A stretch of 64,000 bases of DNA, taken from positions 31,978-95,977 of the forward strand of contig QCQJ01000003.1 of assembly GCA_003209585.1 (NCBI GenBank). Reading direction: 5' to 3'. The notes beneath the pieces are model-generated. The model did no database searches and was not told where the DNA came from. It saw nothing but the letters and a program-made list of their open reading frames with translations. The position numbers and the translations under genes were made by a program. Below, piece by piece: positions 1 to 8,626 of the stretch. Position 1 is the first letter of the stretch. Every line of letters starts with the position of its first letter. The DNA comes from Prochlorococcus sp. AG-449-G23. Its GTDB lineage: Bacteria > Cyanobacteriota > Cyanobacteriia > PCC-6307 > Cyanobiaceae.

Positions 1-1352
1 CCTCCACTGAGTTGTTTAATATATTTAAAAACAGTTTCATTTTGAAAGCCAAAACCTCCTAAAAATGTTCTTACTTTTTTTTGAGACCACTCTGGAGATT
101 TAATACATATTAAATCAATAACTCTTTGCCCAAGTGGAAGTGCTTCAGCCTGATTCTGTTCATAATAGCTAGTAATTATATTATGTTTACCAAGATTAAT
201 TTCTCCAATTTCAGGAGCTGTTTTTTTCATAATGATTTTGAGCAATGTAGATTTACCACAGCCATTAGGTCCTAATATTGCTATTTTCTCTCCCGCAGAA
301 ATCTTTAAATTGACATCTAAAAAAAGAATTTTTTCAGCATAACTATGAGACAAATTTTTGATATTTAGCACTAATTTTCCTGATCGAGGACACTCTGGAA
401 AATTAAAAACAGGACTTTTTGAGTTTGATCTAATTGCCTCAATTTTAGAAATCTTTTTTAATTGTTTTTCTCTACTTTTAGCTTGAGAACTTCTAGTGGC
501 ACTAGCTCTAAATCTATCTATATACTTCTTTTGAATCTCAATTTCTTTTTGTTGTAATTTATATGCTTTATTTTGTGATTCTTCGTTTAAAGATTTCTGC
601 TCCACAAAAAAAGAGTAATTCCCATTATATATTTCAGATATTCCTTTATCTATGAAAATTATTTTTTTACATAATTTATCTAAAAAATACCTATCATGAC
701 TAATTATGATAATTGCAATCTTGAGCGACGATAAATATTCTTCCAGCCAAAAAATAGTATTTAAATCTAAATGATTAGTTGGTTCATCCAATAAAAGTAA
801 ATCAGGTTTTTGTAAAATTATTTTTCCAAGAGCAACTTTCATCTGCCAACCACCTGAAAAATTGCCGACTGGTTTATCAGCATCTTCTATAGAAAAACCT
901 AGTTTTGGTAATATTTTTTCTACATCTGATTGCATTGTATAACCTCCTAAAGCTTCAAATCTTGCTTGATATTTTGAGAGTTGATTTACTAAATTTTCAA
1001 ATTCATGGGAATGTTTTTTAATATCCAATGATTTCATTTTATTCTCAATTTCTAAAAGTTTAATGGCAACAATTTTTATATCTCCGAAAGAACTTTCTAA
1101 TTCCTCTCTTACTGAACAATTTAAGTTGCAATCTAACTCTTGTTTTAAATGGGCAATTTTAGGATTTCCCTCTTTGATAATTGTTCCACTTGTTTGATCT
1201 TCCTCTCCAATTAAAATCTTAAATTGCGTTGATTTACCTGCACCATTGGAACCAACTAAGCCAACTTTTTCTCCTTTCTTGATTTCCCAATTAATATTTT
1301 TTAAAACAACATCTGTAGAATAAATTTTGCTGATACCTTCAAATCTAATCAC
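1..1352 (-). CDS. ABC-F family ATPase (Uup/EttA-like), 3' end outside window
   Basis: Soluble duplicated-ATPase protein of the ABC-F family, whose members act on the ribosome rather than in membrane transport. Reading leftward from a GTG at 1352, about 450 codons are open to the window edge. The first domain has Walker A GSNGAGKST, an FSGGWQM signature and Walker B followed by DEPTNHLD. A charged linker rich in K, E and Q follows. The second domain has Walker A GPNGCGKST, and the frame is cut at its LSGG signature by the window edge, so the second Walker B and any C-terminal extension are not visible. No membrane segment is present. Which ABC-F subfamily it belongs to cannot be decided from this part. 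Confidence 0.9.
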   Translation of the reverse strand, partial: MIRFEGISKIYSTDVVLKNINWEIKKGEKVGLVGSNGAGKSTQFKILIGEEDQTSGTIIKEGNPKIAHLKQELDCNLNCSVREELESSFGDIKIVAIKLLEIENKMKSLDIKKHSHEFENLVNQLSKYQARFEALGGYTMQSDVEKILPKLGFSIEDADKPVGNFSGGWQMKVALGKIILQKPDLLLLDEPTNHLDLNTIFWLEEYLSSLKIAIIIISHDRYFLDKLCKKIIFIDKGISEIYNGNYSFFVEQKSLNEESQNKAYKLQQKEIEIQKKYIDRFRASATRSSQAKSREKQLKKISKIEAIRSNSKSPVFNFPECPRSGKLVLNIKNLSHSYAEKILFLDVNLKISAGEKIAILGPNGCGKSTLLKIIMKKTAPEIGEINLGKHNIITSYYEQNQAEALPLGQRVIDLICIKSPEWSQKKVRTFLGGFGFQNETVFKYIKQLSG

Positions 1353-1425
1353 TGTTATAAAAAAAAGAATTTACAAAATCTGAGGCTTATGTACTAAAAA
1401 ATATTTTGTGGAATAAAATTGAATT

Positions 1426-1602
1426 ATGAAAAGAATAGAACAAATTGTAGTAATTTTCATAGCAGCAGCTCTTGCAATTCCAAGTTATTGGTTTTTTTGG
1501 ACTTTAGCTGGTGGAGGAGGCTACAATAAAAGAATAAAACCTATGATGAATCAAAACAATAATTATTCGAAACCTATTCCTAAAGACCTCCTCGAGCCTT
1601 AA
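1426..1602 (+). CDS. small single-pass membrane protein, unknown function
   Basis: A 58-residue ORF starting MKRIEQIVVIFIAAALAIPS. It has a short basic N-terminus, one hydrophobic segment at about residues 7-27, a glycine run (LAGGGGYNK) and a polar asparagine-rich tail. It lies in the gap between the ABC-F gene and the Nif11-like gene, and its last 23 bases overlap the 3' end of the latter on the other strand. I recognise no family. The start ATG follows an AT-rich leader without a clear ribosome-binding site. The signal-anchor shape supports it as a real gene. Confidence 0.6.
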   Translation: MKRIEQIVVIFIAAALAIPSYWFFWTLAGGGGYNKRIKPMMNQNNNYSKPIPKDLLEP

Positions 1603-1810
1603 CTAACCACATTTTAGTTGCTTCATCGTCAATAGTACTCAAATATTCAATAACCTCTTCTTTAGTCACAGAAATATTTAACTCATTGCCAATATCGCAT
1701 ATTTTATCTAAAGCTTTTTTGGGATTAGTCAAAGCTGTCATGAACAAACTTTGTTTCTTTTTGGAGTCGTTTGCTATTAACTTATAGAGCTTTTCTGCAT
1801 TACTGGACAT
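1580..1810 (-). CDS. Nif11-like leader-type small protein
   Basis: A 76-residue protein resembling the Nif11/N11P leader family. An N-terminal amphipathic helix (SSNAEKLYKLIANDSKKKQ) is followed by the Nif11-type pattern in which a residue run DPKKAL-like, here NPKKALDKICDIGNELNISVTKEE, leads into a short acidic helix. It ends KARGGL, a double glycine one residue before the stop. In known N11P precursors a GG or GA site separates leader from core, so this would be a leader with essentially no core. No modification enzyme or peptidase-transporter lies next to it. Family assignment is by eye; function is unknown. Confidence 0.65.
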   Translation of the reverse strand: MSSNAEKLYKLIANDSKKKQSLFMTALTNPKKALDKICDIGNELNISVTKEEVIEYLSTIDDEATKMWLVKARGGL

Positions 1811-1845
1811 TTTTTAAAAAATCTATTTATTAATAGATTATTACT

Positions 1846-2184
1846 TCAAGCTACATTTTGTTCATTATATTTATTAATAGATAAATCATTATCAGTTTCT
1901 TTTATTTCTTTTGCTGATGCATCTGCCATACTTCTTGCGTCTAAACATAAAACCTTTCTTAGTTTCGCAAAGTTAGCTGCATGAGATTTTCTACCATCTT
2001 TTTGAGCATAATGCTCAGACTGTTGAAGAATATGGTGAAGATGAGTTAACAAATATGGACTAATTACAGCTGATACCAAAACATCACTATTTTCATGATC
2101 ATGGGAATCAGATTTAACTAATCTTTTTTTCTTTTTATCAATTATAGAACTTTTAGGTGAATCAATTTTTCTTGAATTTTTCAT
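1846..2184 (-). CDS. conserved-looking hypothetical protein, His-rich
   Basis: The ORF is open from 2241, giving 131 residues. I prefer the internal ATG at 2184, giving 112 residues starting MKNSRKIDSP, because the upstream start would lie inside the inverted repeat at 2235-2271. The protein is soluble, with a lysine-rich N-terminus, a helical middle containing several histidines (LLTHLHHILQQSEHYAQ), and a C-terminus with FAKLRKVLCLDARSMADASA. I recognise no family. It is divergent from the ribbon-helix-helix gene to its right, and the two may share control. Confidence 0.6.
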   Translation of the reverse strand: MKNSRKIDSPKSSIIDKKKKRLVKSDSHDHENSDVLVSAVISPYLLTHLHHILQQSEHYAQKDGRKSHAANFAKLRKVLCLDARSMADASAKEIKETDNDLSINKYNEQNVA

Positions 2185-2234
2185 AGCGTTATACAAACAA
2201 TTAATTGATACGGACAAAATTTCCTTACTAATAA

Positions 2235-2271
2235 TATACACAAAGATAGTATCCTTGACTAACTGTGTATA
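2235..2271. promoter_or_regulatory. inverted repeat between divergent genes, candidate operator
   Basis: TATACACA at 2235-2242 is mirrored by TGTGTATA at 2264-2271, an exact 8-bp inverted repeat with a 21-bp spacer. It lies just upstream of the ribbon-helix-helix gene at 2302 and upstream of the divergent gene if that starts at 2184. Proteins of this fold commonly bind inverted repeats in front of their own gene, so autoregulation is a reasonable inference. AT-rich inverted repeats of this size also arise by chance. Confidence 0.35.
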
Positions 2272-2301
2272 CTAATAAGTAACAGTTATCAACTTTGACT
2301 C

Positions 2302-2604
2302 ATGGCTACCCGCCAAAACTCAACCAATGGGAAGCCTAAATCCCCTAGAATTCAAGTAGTTCTTCCTGAATTAATATGTGAGCAACTGACAATTTTAGCC
2401 AGAAATGAATCACGAACAGTTAGTAATATGGCAAAGGTGTTAATACAAGAAGGTATAAAAAAATACTTTGAACAAGAGGGGAAATCATTTGTCTCAGAAA
2501 ATAATTTAAACACCGATAAATTTAGAGACGAACTAGAAAAACAAAGCGTCAGAAGATTAAAAAGAGCTCCGCAAAGGATTAGATACTATAAAAAATTTGA
2601 TTAG
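2302..2604 (+). CDS. ribbon-helix-helix (CopG/Arc-like) DNA-binding protein
   Basis: A 100-residue basic protein. Residues about 15-55 fit the ribbon-helix-helix fold: a beta strand RIQVVLPELI, then helix A around EQLTILARNES, a turn with RTVSNMA, and helix B AKVLIQEGIKKYFEQ. The C-terminal half is charged and ends with the basic stretch VRRLKRAPQRIRYYKK. Such proteins act as dimers on DNA. No toxin gene is adjacent, so I see no antitoxin role. The inverted repeat about 30 bases upstream is a candidate self-binding site. Confidence 0.75.
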   Translation: MATRQNSTNGKPKSPRIQVVLPELICEQLTILARNESRTVSNMAKVLIQEGIKKYFEQEGKSFVSENNLNTDKFRDELEKQSVRRLKRAPQRIRYYKKFD

Positions 2605-2610
2605 AAATAA

Positions 2611-3315
2611 TTAATCCTGAGGCAATTTCTGTAAATCTGCAGTTTTTCCCATAACTACCAAAATATTGCCTCTTTCTAAGATATATTTTGCTGGAGGATT
2701 AACTGTTAACTGTTCTGCAGGTCCTGCTGCAAGAACATTTACTAAATAATTTTTCCTCAAATTTAAATCTCTTAAGGATCTTCCAATAAATTCCTCTGGA
2801 ACAGTTATTTCATCTATACCAGTTTGATTATCTAATTCCAATCTTTCAATTAGATTTGGTCTAACCAGTTCTAAACCTAATCTTTCGCCTTGCATTCTGG
2901 AGGGGAAGACAACTTTGTCTGCGCCTACCCTTTTTAACATTTTTTCGTGTAAATCACTCGTAGCTCTTGCTATGACTCTTTTAACTTTGCTACCATCACT
3001 GTCCTTAGCGATAAGAGTTGTAGTTATACTCGCTTCAATAGGTTCGCTTATACCTACAACAACAGTATTCATTTCAAGAATCCCAGATTCCTTCATAGAC
3101 TCTTCATCAGTACAATCTACAACTCTAGCTTCTATCGAAGGTTCCAATTGTCTTAAATCATCAATAGCTTTTTCTGAATAATCTGCAGCTAGAACATCTG
3201 CACCATTACTTATAAGTTCTCTACAAACAGCGGTTCCAAATCTGCCAACGCCAACAACTGCAAATGTGAGGACTTCTTTTTCTCTCTTTTGAGACCACTG
3301 CCACCAATCAGCCAT
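2611..3315 (-). CDS. ktrA: KtrA/TrkA-type potassium channel regulatory subunit
   Basis: Cytosolic RCK protein that gates a KtrB-type potassium translocator by binding nucleotide. The Rossmann nucleotide-binding motif GVGRFG is at residues 22-27, with the acidic residue ending the second strand in AADYS. The C-terminal TrkA-C domain covers roughly residues 150-234. Its 234 residues match the family's usual 220-235. It is last in a leftward run, 18 bases after ktrB, so the two halves of the transporter are almost certainly co-transcribed. Confidence 0.92.
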   Translation of the reverse strand: MADWWQWSQKREKEVLTFAVVGVGRFGTAVCRELISNGADVLAADYSEKAIDDLRQLEPSIEARVVDCTDEESMKESGILEMNTVVVGISEPIEASITTTLIAKDSDGSKVKRVIARATSDLHEKMLKRVGADKVVFPSRMQGERLGLELVRPNLIERLELDNQTGIDEITVPEEFIGRSLRDLNLRKNYLVNVLAAGPAEQLTVNPPAKYILERGNILVVMGKTADLQKLPQD

Positions 3316-3333
3316 AATAAAAATCAGTGAATC

Positions 3334-4737
3334 CTAAACATAAAGATCAGCCCTAGGGTAGCCAATTCTCTTTTGTCTATCAATTCTACTCTTATAAAGA
3401 GCCTGCCAAAGTGCACTTAATAGTAAAAGGATACCAAGTCTTCCCACAAACATACCTACAATAAGAATAAATTGTCCAAAATGATTTAATTTTGCAGTTA
3501 AACCAATATCAAAACCAACTGTTGCAAATGCAGATATACAAGTGAAGAGAATTTCTAAGAATGTGAAAGATTCTTTTTTAATAAAGGTATTTGTTGTACT
3601 TAGCAGCATTGCCATTAAAATAACGAAAAGCAAAGATCCTACTGTGATTCCAACTGCCTTTAAAATAACTTTATCAGAAATTAATCTATTGCTAATAATT
3701 ACATCTTTCTGACCTCTCAAAGTTGATCTAGTTGCAGCCATCAAAGCAATAAATGTAGTTGTTTTTATACCTCCCCCAGTTCCTCCAGTACTTGCTCCAA
3801 TAAACATTAATGTCATCAATAACAAAAGACCCGTATCTGAAATAGAGTTCAAGGAGATCGGGTAATTTGTAAATCCTGCAGTTCTTGCACTAACTGTTTC
3901 AAAGATTGATGATAATAACCTTTCAAAAAAATTCAAATCATTGAAAAATTTACTATTTAGCAATGATTCAGTGATAAAGAATCCTATAGATCCGAATAAT
4001 ATGAGAGACAAACTTGTCCTGATAACTAGTCTGGAATGAAGGCTCAATTTCTTATATGAAAGATTTTTTTTATTGCTCCAAATATCATCAATAACCCTCC
4101 ATCCCAATCCACCCATAAAAATTAGAAAAATAAATACACTATTAACCAAAATATTTGTCCTATAGTCCTGGAGGCTACTGGACCATAAAGAAAAACCTGC
4201 ATTGTTATATGCAGATATACTGTGAAAAATAGACGACCAAAGTCTTTCCCAATTATTTTGAATATCTACAAATCCAAAAGAATATAAAACAATTGCACCA
4301 AAAGATATTATACACGTTGCAGTAATAGCAATGCTTTGAAAAGTTCGACCAATTCCTCCAACTCCAAATTCATCTAGAGTCTTTCCTTTGTCTAATCTAG
4401 TTCTTAGCTTTGTCCCCTTTACAACAAAACCTTGTAAAAATGTTGTAATGGCCATTAATCCTAGACCACCTGATAAAAGCATGAAAGCCAAGAAAACTTG
4501 GCCAAAGAAATTTAAATCAACACCAATATCTATTATGGTTAAGCCAGTAACGGTTATTGCAGAAGTAGAAGTAAAAAATGCTTCCCACAAGCCAACTTTT
4601 GAAGATGAACATAGTGGTGAACTCAAAATTAAAGTTCCAAGGCAAATAATAAACAAACCGGTAACAATAGTAAATTGTGGTACAGATAGCTTTTTGTAAG
4701 CATCTTTTAACTTATACACCTTACTTGTGAATTTCAC
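3334..4737 (-). CDS. ktrB: KtrB/Trk-family potassium (sodium-coupled) translocating subunit
   Basis: Integral membrane subunit of a Ktr K+ uptake system. The four pore loops that define this superfamily are all visible, each with its filter glycine: TSTSAITVTGL (57-66), NNAGF (178-182), RTAGF (285-289) and TVGF (406-409). The flexible intramembrane segment STGGTGGGIKTTT is at about 317-329. Its 467 residues are in the usual range. Cyanobacterial Ktr systems are sodium-dependent and important in osmotic adjustment. It begins 4 bases after the DASS transporter gene ends, and ktrA follows. Confidence 0.92.
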   Translation of the reverse strand: MKFTSKVYKLKDAYKKLSVPQFTIVTGLFIICLGTLILSSPLCSSSKVGLWEAFFTSTSAITVTGLTIIDIGVDLNFFGQVFLAFMLLSGGLGLMAITTFLQGFVVKGTKLRTRLDKGKTLDEFGVGGIGRTFQSIAITATCIISFGAIVLYSFGFVDIQNNWERLWSSIFHSISAYNNAGFSLWSSSLQDYRTNILVNSVFIFLIFMGGLGWRVIDDIWSNKKNLSYKKLSLHSRLVIRTSLSLILFGSIGFFITESLLNSKFFNDLNFFERLLSSIFETVSARTAGFTNYPISLNSISDTGLLLLMTLMFIGASTGGTGGGIKTTTFIALMAATRSTLRGQKDVIISNRLISDKVILKAVGITVGSLLFVILMAMLLSTTNTFIKKESFTFLEILFTCISAFATVGFDIGLTAKLNHFGQFILIVGMFVGRLGILLLLSALWQALYKSRIDRQKRIGYPRADLYV

Positions 4738-4741
4738 GATA

Positions 4742-6550
4742 TTACCCGTAATTTAGAATTATCAATGCTGGCACTGTAAATGACATTATAAGTGTTAATC
4801 CAGCTCCATATTTTGCGATATCAAAAAATCTATATCTTCCAGGACCATAAACCATTAAATTTGTTTGATAACCCATTGGAGTCAAGAAAGATTGACTTGC
4901 ACCGAATAAAACAAGCATTATTAAAGCGCTTGGTGAAATGCCTAAAACATTTGAGAATTCAATAGCAACAGGCAAAATCAAAGCAACCGAAGCTGCATTA
5001 CTTATAAATTGTGTAAGAAAAACTGTCGATACAAAAATTACGACTAGCGCAAAATACAGAGGCATTCCATTAAGAACAAAGTTTAGATTGACTGCAATTA
5101 AATCTGCTAATCCTGTTACTTGCATAGCTACACTAAAGCACGATAAAGATCCCAACAATAAAATGACGTCTAATCTAATTGATTTTTGTATCTCAGCAGG
5201 CCTTAAACATCCACAAGCCACCATGGCAATGACTGCTAAGAGGACTGAACCTACTAATGGAATATTAAAAACTGAAGGCAAAACGACCATTCCTATTGCA
5301 ATTGCAATCGATATAGGTTTTTTTATCAAAAAAGGTAAATCGTCTTCGAATTGATCTAAAATAAGCAAATCATTACTAGCTTGCAAACCTCTTATTGAAT
5401 CTAACGGTGCTTGCAATAATAAAACATCTCCAGCCCTTAAAACAGCTTGGCCTAATCTCTCCTGAACAGTTTGTTGTCCTCTTCTTAGTGCCAAAACTGT
5501 TGCATTATGACGCTGCCTAAATCTTAATTCTCTCAAACTTGCACCAGCTAAAGTTGAGCCAGCTGGTAACAAGGCTTCAAAGGTCTTAGTACCTTCATCA
5601 TCTGAGAAAACATTATCTCGATCGAAAGATGTTTTGTTTTCGCCTAACAAAATGGTATGTTCCTGCTGCAGCCTAAATAAGTCTGCCCTTGTAACGCGGA
5701 TTATTAATCTATCATCCGGTTCAATCTTTCTATCAGCCAAAGGAGGAAGAATAACTTTTCCATTTCGTTGCAATTCCAGAACATCAACGTCAAATCGTCT
5801 TTGCAATCTACTATTTCTGACAGATTGTCCAACTAATTCTGAAGTAGAGGGAATAGTAACTTCAGTAAAATATATATTCATATCACCATTTTTAATAAAT
5901 TCCTTATCTCTTCCTCTATCTGGTAAAAGCACGTCAGAAACTAGAATCATATAGGTTGTACCTATAAGCCATACAGGAATTCCTATTGAGGTCAAACTAA
6001 ATAATTCCAAAGCTCCAAAACCTAATTGTTGACTAATATCACTTACAAGAAGATTTACTGAGCTACCCAATAATGTCAGGGTTCCACCTAGTAAAGTAGC
6101 AAAAGAAAGAGGTAATAAAACTTTTGATGGTGATATATTTCTCCGCTCGCACCAACCTTCAATCAAGGGTAATAAAGATGCTACTACTGGCGTATTAGGT
6201 ACAATTCCAGATATTGGAGCAATCAAAAAAGCTAGTAAAGAAATTAATTTCCTTGGCGTTCTAATACTTTCAGAAGAAATCAATTCTCTTACTCTGTCTA
6301 ATGCACCACTCTTAAATAATGCAGAGGACACTGCAAACAAACCCATAAGAGTAATTAAGGATGGGCTTCCAAATCCAGCTAAAGCTTTTTCAGGAGAAAG
6401 AACCCCTGTAGCTATAAATATTCCAACACATAACAAACCAGTCAATTCTGGCGCAATAGTATTTTTAATAAACAAAATTATTGACATTATTAAAACAACT
6501 ACCGTTATAAACGCATCAAAATTATTACTAACTACTGCAATTAAATTCAT
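4742..6550 (-). CDS. DASS/SLC13-type anion transporter with two TrkA-C domains
   Basis: Polytopic inner-membrane transporter of the divalent-anion:sodium symporter superfamily. Hydrophobic segments form an N-terminal half (about residues 1-205) and a C-terminal half (about 410-602). Between them lies a soluble insert with two TrkA-C-like repeats, around 225-300 and 320-400 (for example LVGQSVRNSRLQRRFDVDVL and LAGASLRELRFRQRHNATVL). The C-terminal QFISNAASVALILPVA matches the family's SNT-type signature. The substrate may be sulfate or another anion and cannot be told from sequence. It is the first gene of the DASS-ktrB-ktrA run. Confidence 0.85.
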   Translation of the reverse strand: MNLIAVVSNNFDAFITVVVLIMSIILFIKNTIAPELTGLLCVGIFIATGVLSPEKALAGFGSPSLITLMGLFAVSSALFKSGALDRVRELISSESIRTPRKLISLLAFLIAPISGIVPNTPVVASLLPLIEGWCERRNISPSKVLLPLSFATLLGGTLTLLGSSVNLLVSDISQQLGFGALELFSLTSIGIPVWLIGTTYMILVSDVLLPDRGRDKEFIKNGDMNIYFTEVTIPSTSELVGQSVRNSRLQRRFDVDVLELQRNGKVILPPLADRKIEPDDRLIIRVTRADLFRLQQEHTILLGENKTSFDRDNVFSDDEGTKTFEALLPAGSTLAGASLRELRFRQRHNATVLALRRGQQTVQERLGQAVLRAGDVLLLQAPLDSIRGLQASNDLLILDQFEDDLPFLIKKPISIAIAIGMVVLPSVFNIPLVGSVLLAVIAMVACGCLRPAEIQKSIRLDVILLLGSLSCFSVAMQVTGLADLIAVNLNFVLNGMPLYFALVVIFVSTVFLTQFISNAASVALILPVAIEFSNVLGISPSALIMLVLFGASQSFLTPMGYQTNLMVYGPGRYRFFDIAKYGAGLTLIMSFTVPALIILNYG

Positions 6551-6599
6551 ACGAAACTTATTTAACTCAATATACCCAAAAACAATATTTCAAAAAAGT

Positions 6600-7793
6600 T
6601 TACTTGAAATTATCTTTTTTCAGAAACTTTTTAAAAATAGATTTTTTTTGGAATATCCATGAAGATGCAGATTTTAAGCTTTCAGTAATATCAGGCAACT
6701 TGGAAGCATATATAAGTCTTCTTGCCTCAAAAGCCAATTTCCCAGATAAAGTAACCCCAAGCCCAGAAAGTGAAGCTTCTCCTATTCCTAAACTTATCAT
6801 TTCACCATTATCTTTAAATTCAAAGGGTAAAGGATCCTTACCTTGAATTAAAAGTTCTAAATTATTAGCCAGATGATTTCCCTCCTGCATAGCGACCTGG
6901 GCAGTTACAGGCAAATCCTCCATTCCTTCAATAACTGAAACATCGCCAATAGCAAAACAATTTTTATAGTTTTCTATTTGCAGATTTTTATTAACTAAAA
7001 TTCGTCCAAATTTTTTTGTTATTTGATCAGTTTCTAAGTAAGACAAATTAGGTTTAACGCCTGCTGTCCAAATAACAATATCTTTATCCAAGGAAGCTAT
7101 TCCAACCTCACTAGAAATACTAATCTTAGTTTCTGAGACTTCTTTAACTGTGGAATTCAAAAGAACGTTGATTTTTCTTTTTTCTAATGCCTTCTCTGCT
7201 TGTTCTCTATTAAAAATTTTGTTTTTATTGAGGATTTCGTTTGATTTTTCTATTACATTAATTTCAAATTGATCTGTAAATATATCTTTAATTTTACATG
7301 CCAACTCGATGCCAGAGGGACCACCTCCAACTATGAATAACTTTTTATGCAACGCAGTATCTTGTGATTTTTTTAAAAAAGAATTTAATTTATTTAGATC
7401 GTGAACATCATTAAAAAAATAACAATTTTCATCTACACCTTTTATAAAAAAACTATTTGGAATAGAGCCTGTACAGATAACAAGATAGTGATAACTTAAT
7501 TTTAAATCGTCACTAAATTCAAGAATATTTTCTTTGAAGTAAATCTTGGTTAAAGAATTTCTTAAAAAAGTTATACCCGCATCAGAAAAAATATTTGCAA
7601 ATTTTGGGGTGGCTTCCCAACTTCTTATTTCTTTACTTAAGACTTCGTACATTAAAGGTTTAAATATAAAGTTAGTTTCAGAATCAACCACAAGAATCGG
7701 TAAAGAAGGATTGAGATTCTTTAAATTCAAAGCAAATGTCATACCTGCAAAACCTGCTCCAACTATTACTATTGGTTTTTGTATTGATTTCAT
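6600..7793 (-). CDS. type II NADH dehydrogenase (NDH-2)
   Basis: Single-subunit flavoprotein that oxidises NAD(P)H and passes electrons to the quinone pool without pumping protons, at the membrane surface. The FAD-binding motif VGAGFAG is at residues 11-17 and the NADH-binding motif VGGGPSG at 155-161. The flavin-contacting ATG-like motif is CTGS near 108, and AIGDVS near residue 286 is the second FAD motif. Its 397 residues agree with the cyanobacterial NdbB/NdbC size. It is transcribed leftward 49 bases ahead of the DASS gene and may be in the same transcript. The related carotenoid-type dehydrogenases are excluded by the motif spacing. Confidence 0.85.
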   Translation of the reverse strand: MKSIQKPIVIVGAGFAGMTFALNLKNLNPSLPILVVDSETNFIFKPLMYEVLSKEIRSWEATPKFANIFSDAGITFLRNSLTKIYFKENILEFSDDLKLSYHYLVICTGSIPNSFFIKGVDENCYFFNDVHDLNKLNSFLKKSQDTALHKKLFIVGGGPSGIELACKIKDIFTDQFEINVIEKSNEILNKNKIFNREQAEKALEKRKINVLLNSTVKEVSETKISISSEVGIASLDKDIVIWTAGVKPNLSYLETDQITKKFGRILVNKNLQIENYKNCFAIGDVSVIEGMEDLPVTAQVAMQEGNHLANNLELLIQGKDPLPFEFKDNGEMISLGIGEASLSGLGVTLSGKLAFEARRLIYASKLPDITESLKSASSWIFQKKSIFKKFLKKDNFK

Positions 7794-7888
7794 TAGAGAA
7801 ATATTGTTATGCGTAAATGTATTATTAAACTATACGAATAAATTTTAAATTGAGCGAAATACAATCAAACTCATAACCAAACTGAATA

Positions 7889-8611
7889 ATGATTGAAAAA
7901 ATCCAAAAAGATATTCAAACCAACTTGAGTAAATATAATCAAGAGCTAGTAGATATAAAGCCTCAAGAAATGCTTACATGGGGTTATGAAAAGTTTGATA
8001 ATCAATTTGCTATTACAACAAGTTTTGGTATACAGTCATCAGTTCTTTTAGATATGGTCAGTAAATTGCGTCTACAAAAAAAAATTAAAATTTTTTGGAT
8101 AGATACAGGTTACCTTCCCCTAGAAACATACCATTACGCTGAAAAGCTTATTAATAATTTATCCTTAGAAGTTGAAGTTCTTCAAAGTGAATTATCTCCC
8201 GCAAGAATGGAGGCCAAATACGGAAAACTTTGGGAAACAAATAAAGAGAGTGATTTAGATAAGTATCATGAATTGAGAAAGATAAAACCTTTAGAAGATG
8301 GTCTAAAAAAATATGATATTTTCTGCTGGGCAAGCGGTGTTAGATCAAGTCAAACAGAAAATAGAAAAAAAATGAAATTCCTAGATCTGATTCGTCAAAG
8401 ACTCTCTTTAAGACCTTTATTAAGTTGGACAAATAAAGATATTTTTTATTATATGGAAGAGAATAATTTACCTGCCCATCCACTTTTTATCAAAGGTTAT
8501 TCTTCTGTAGGAGATTGGCATTCAAGCAGTCCCGATGGTATTGAAACAAAGGGCAGAGATACAAGATTTGGGGGGATTAAACAAGAATGTGGGATACACA
8601 CTAATAATTAA
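7889..8611 (+). CDS. cysH: phosphoadenylyl-sulfate reductase
   Basis: Reduces activated sulfate (PAPS) to sulfite in assimilatory sulfur metabolism, using thioredoxin. The nucleotide-binding SFGIQSS segment is near residue 50, and the catalytic C-terminal ECGIH has its cysteine at residue 234. The paired CC motifs that hold a 4Fe-4S cluster in APS-type reductases are absent: only a single Cys precedes the WASGVR segment. This points to the PAPS-specific, cluster-free type. Its 240 residues match the family. It diverges from the NDH-2 gene and is followed 15 bases later by coaX. Confidence 0.92.
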   Translation: MIEKIQKDIQTNLSKYNQELVDIKPQEMLTWGYEKFDNQFAITTSFGIQSSVLLDMVSKLRLQKKIKIFWIDTGYLPLETYHYAEKLINNLSLEVEVLQSELSPARMEAKYGKLWETNKESDLDKYHELRKIKPLEDGLKKYDIFCWASGVRSSQTENRKKMKFLDLIRQRLSLRPLLSWTNKDIFYYMEENNLPAHPLFIKGYSSVGDWHSSSPDGIETKGRDTRFGGIKQECGIHTNN

Positions 8612-8626
8612 ATTGATCATAGAACA

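Noticed and set aside
2915..3181. Plus-strand ORF of 88 codons over ktrA
   Set aside because: Lies entirely within the conserved ktrA gene on the other strand and has no sensible features.
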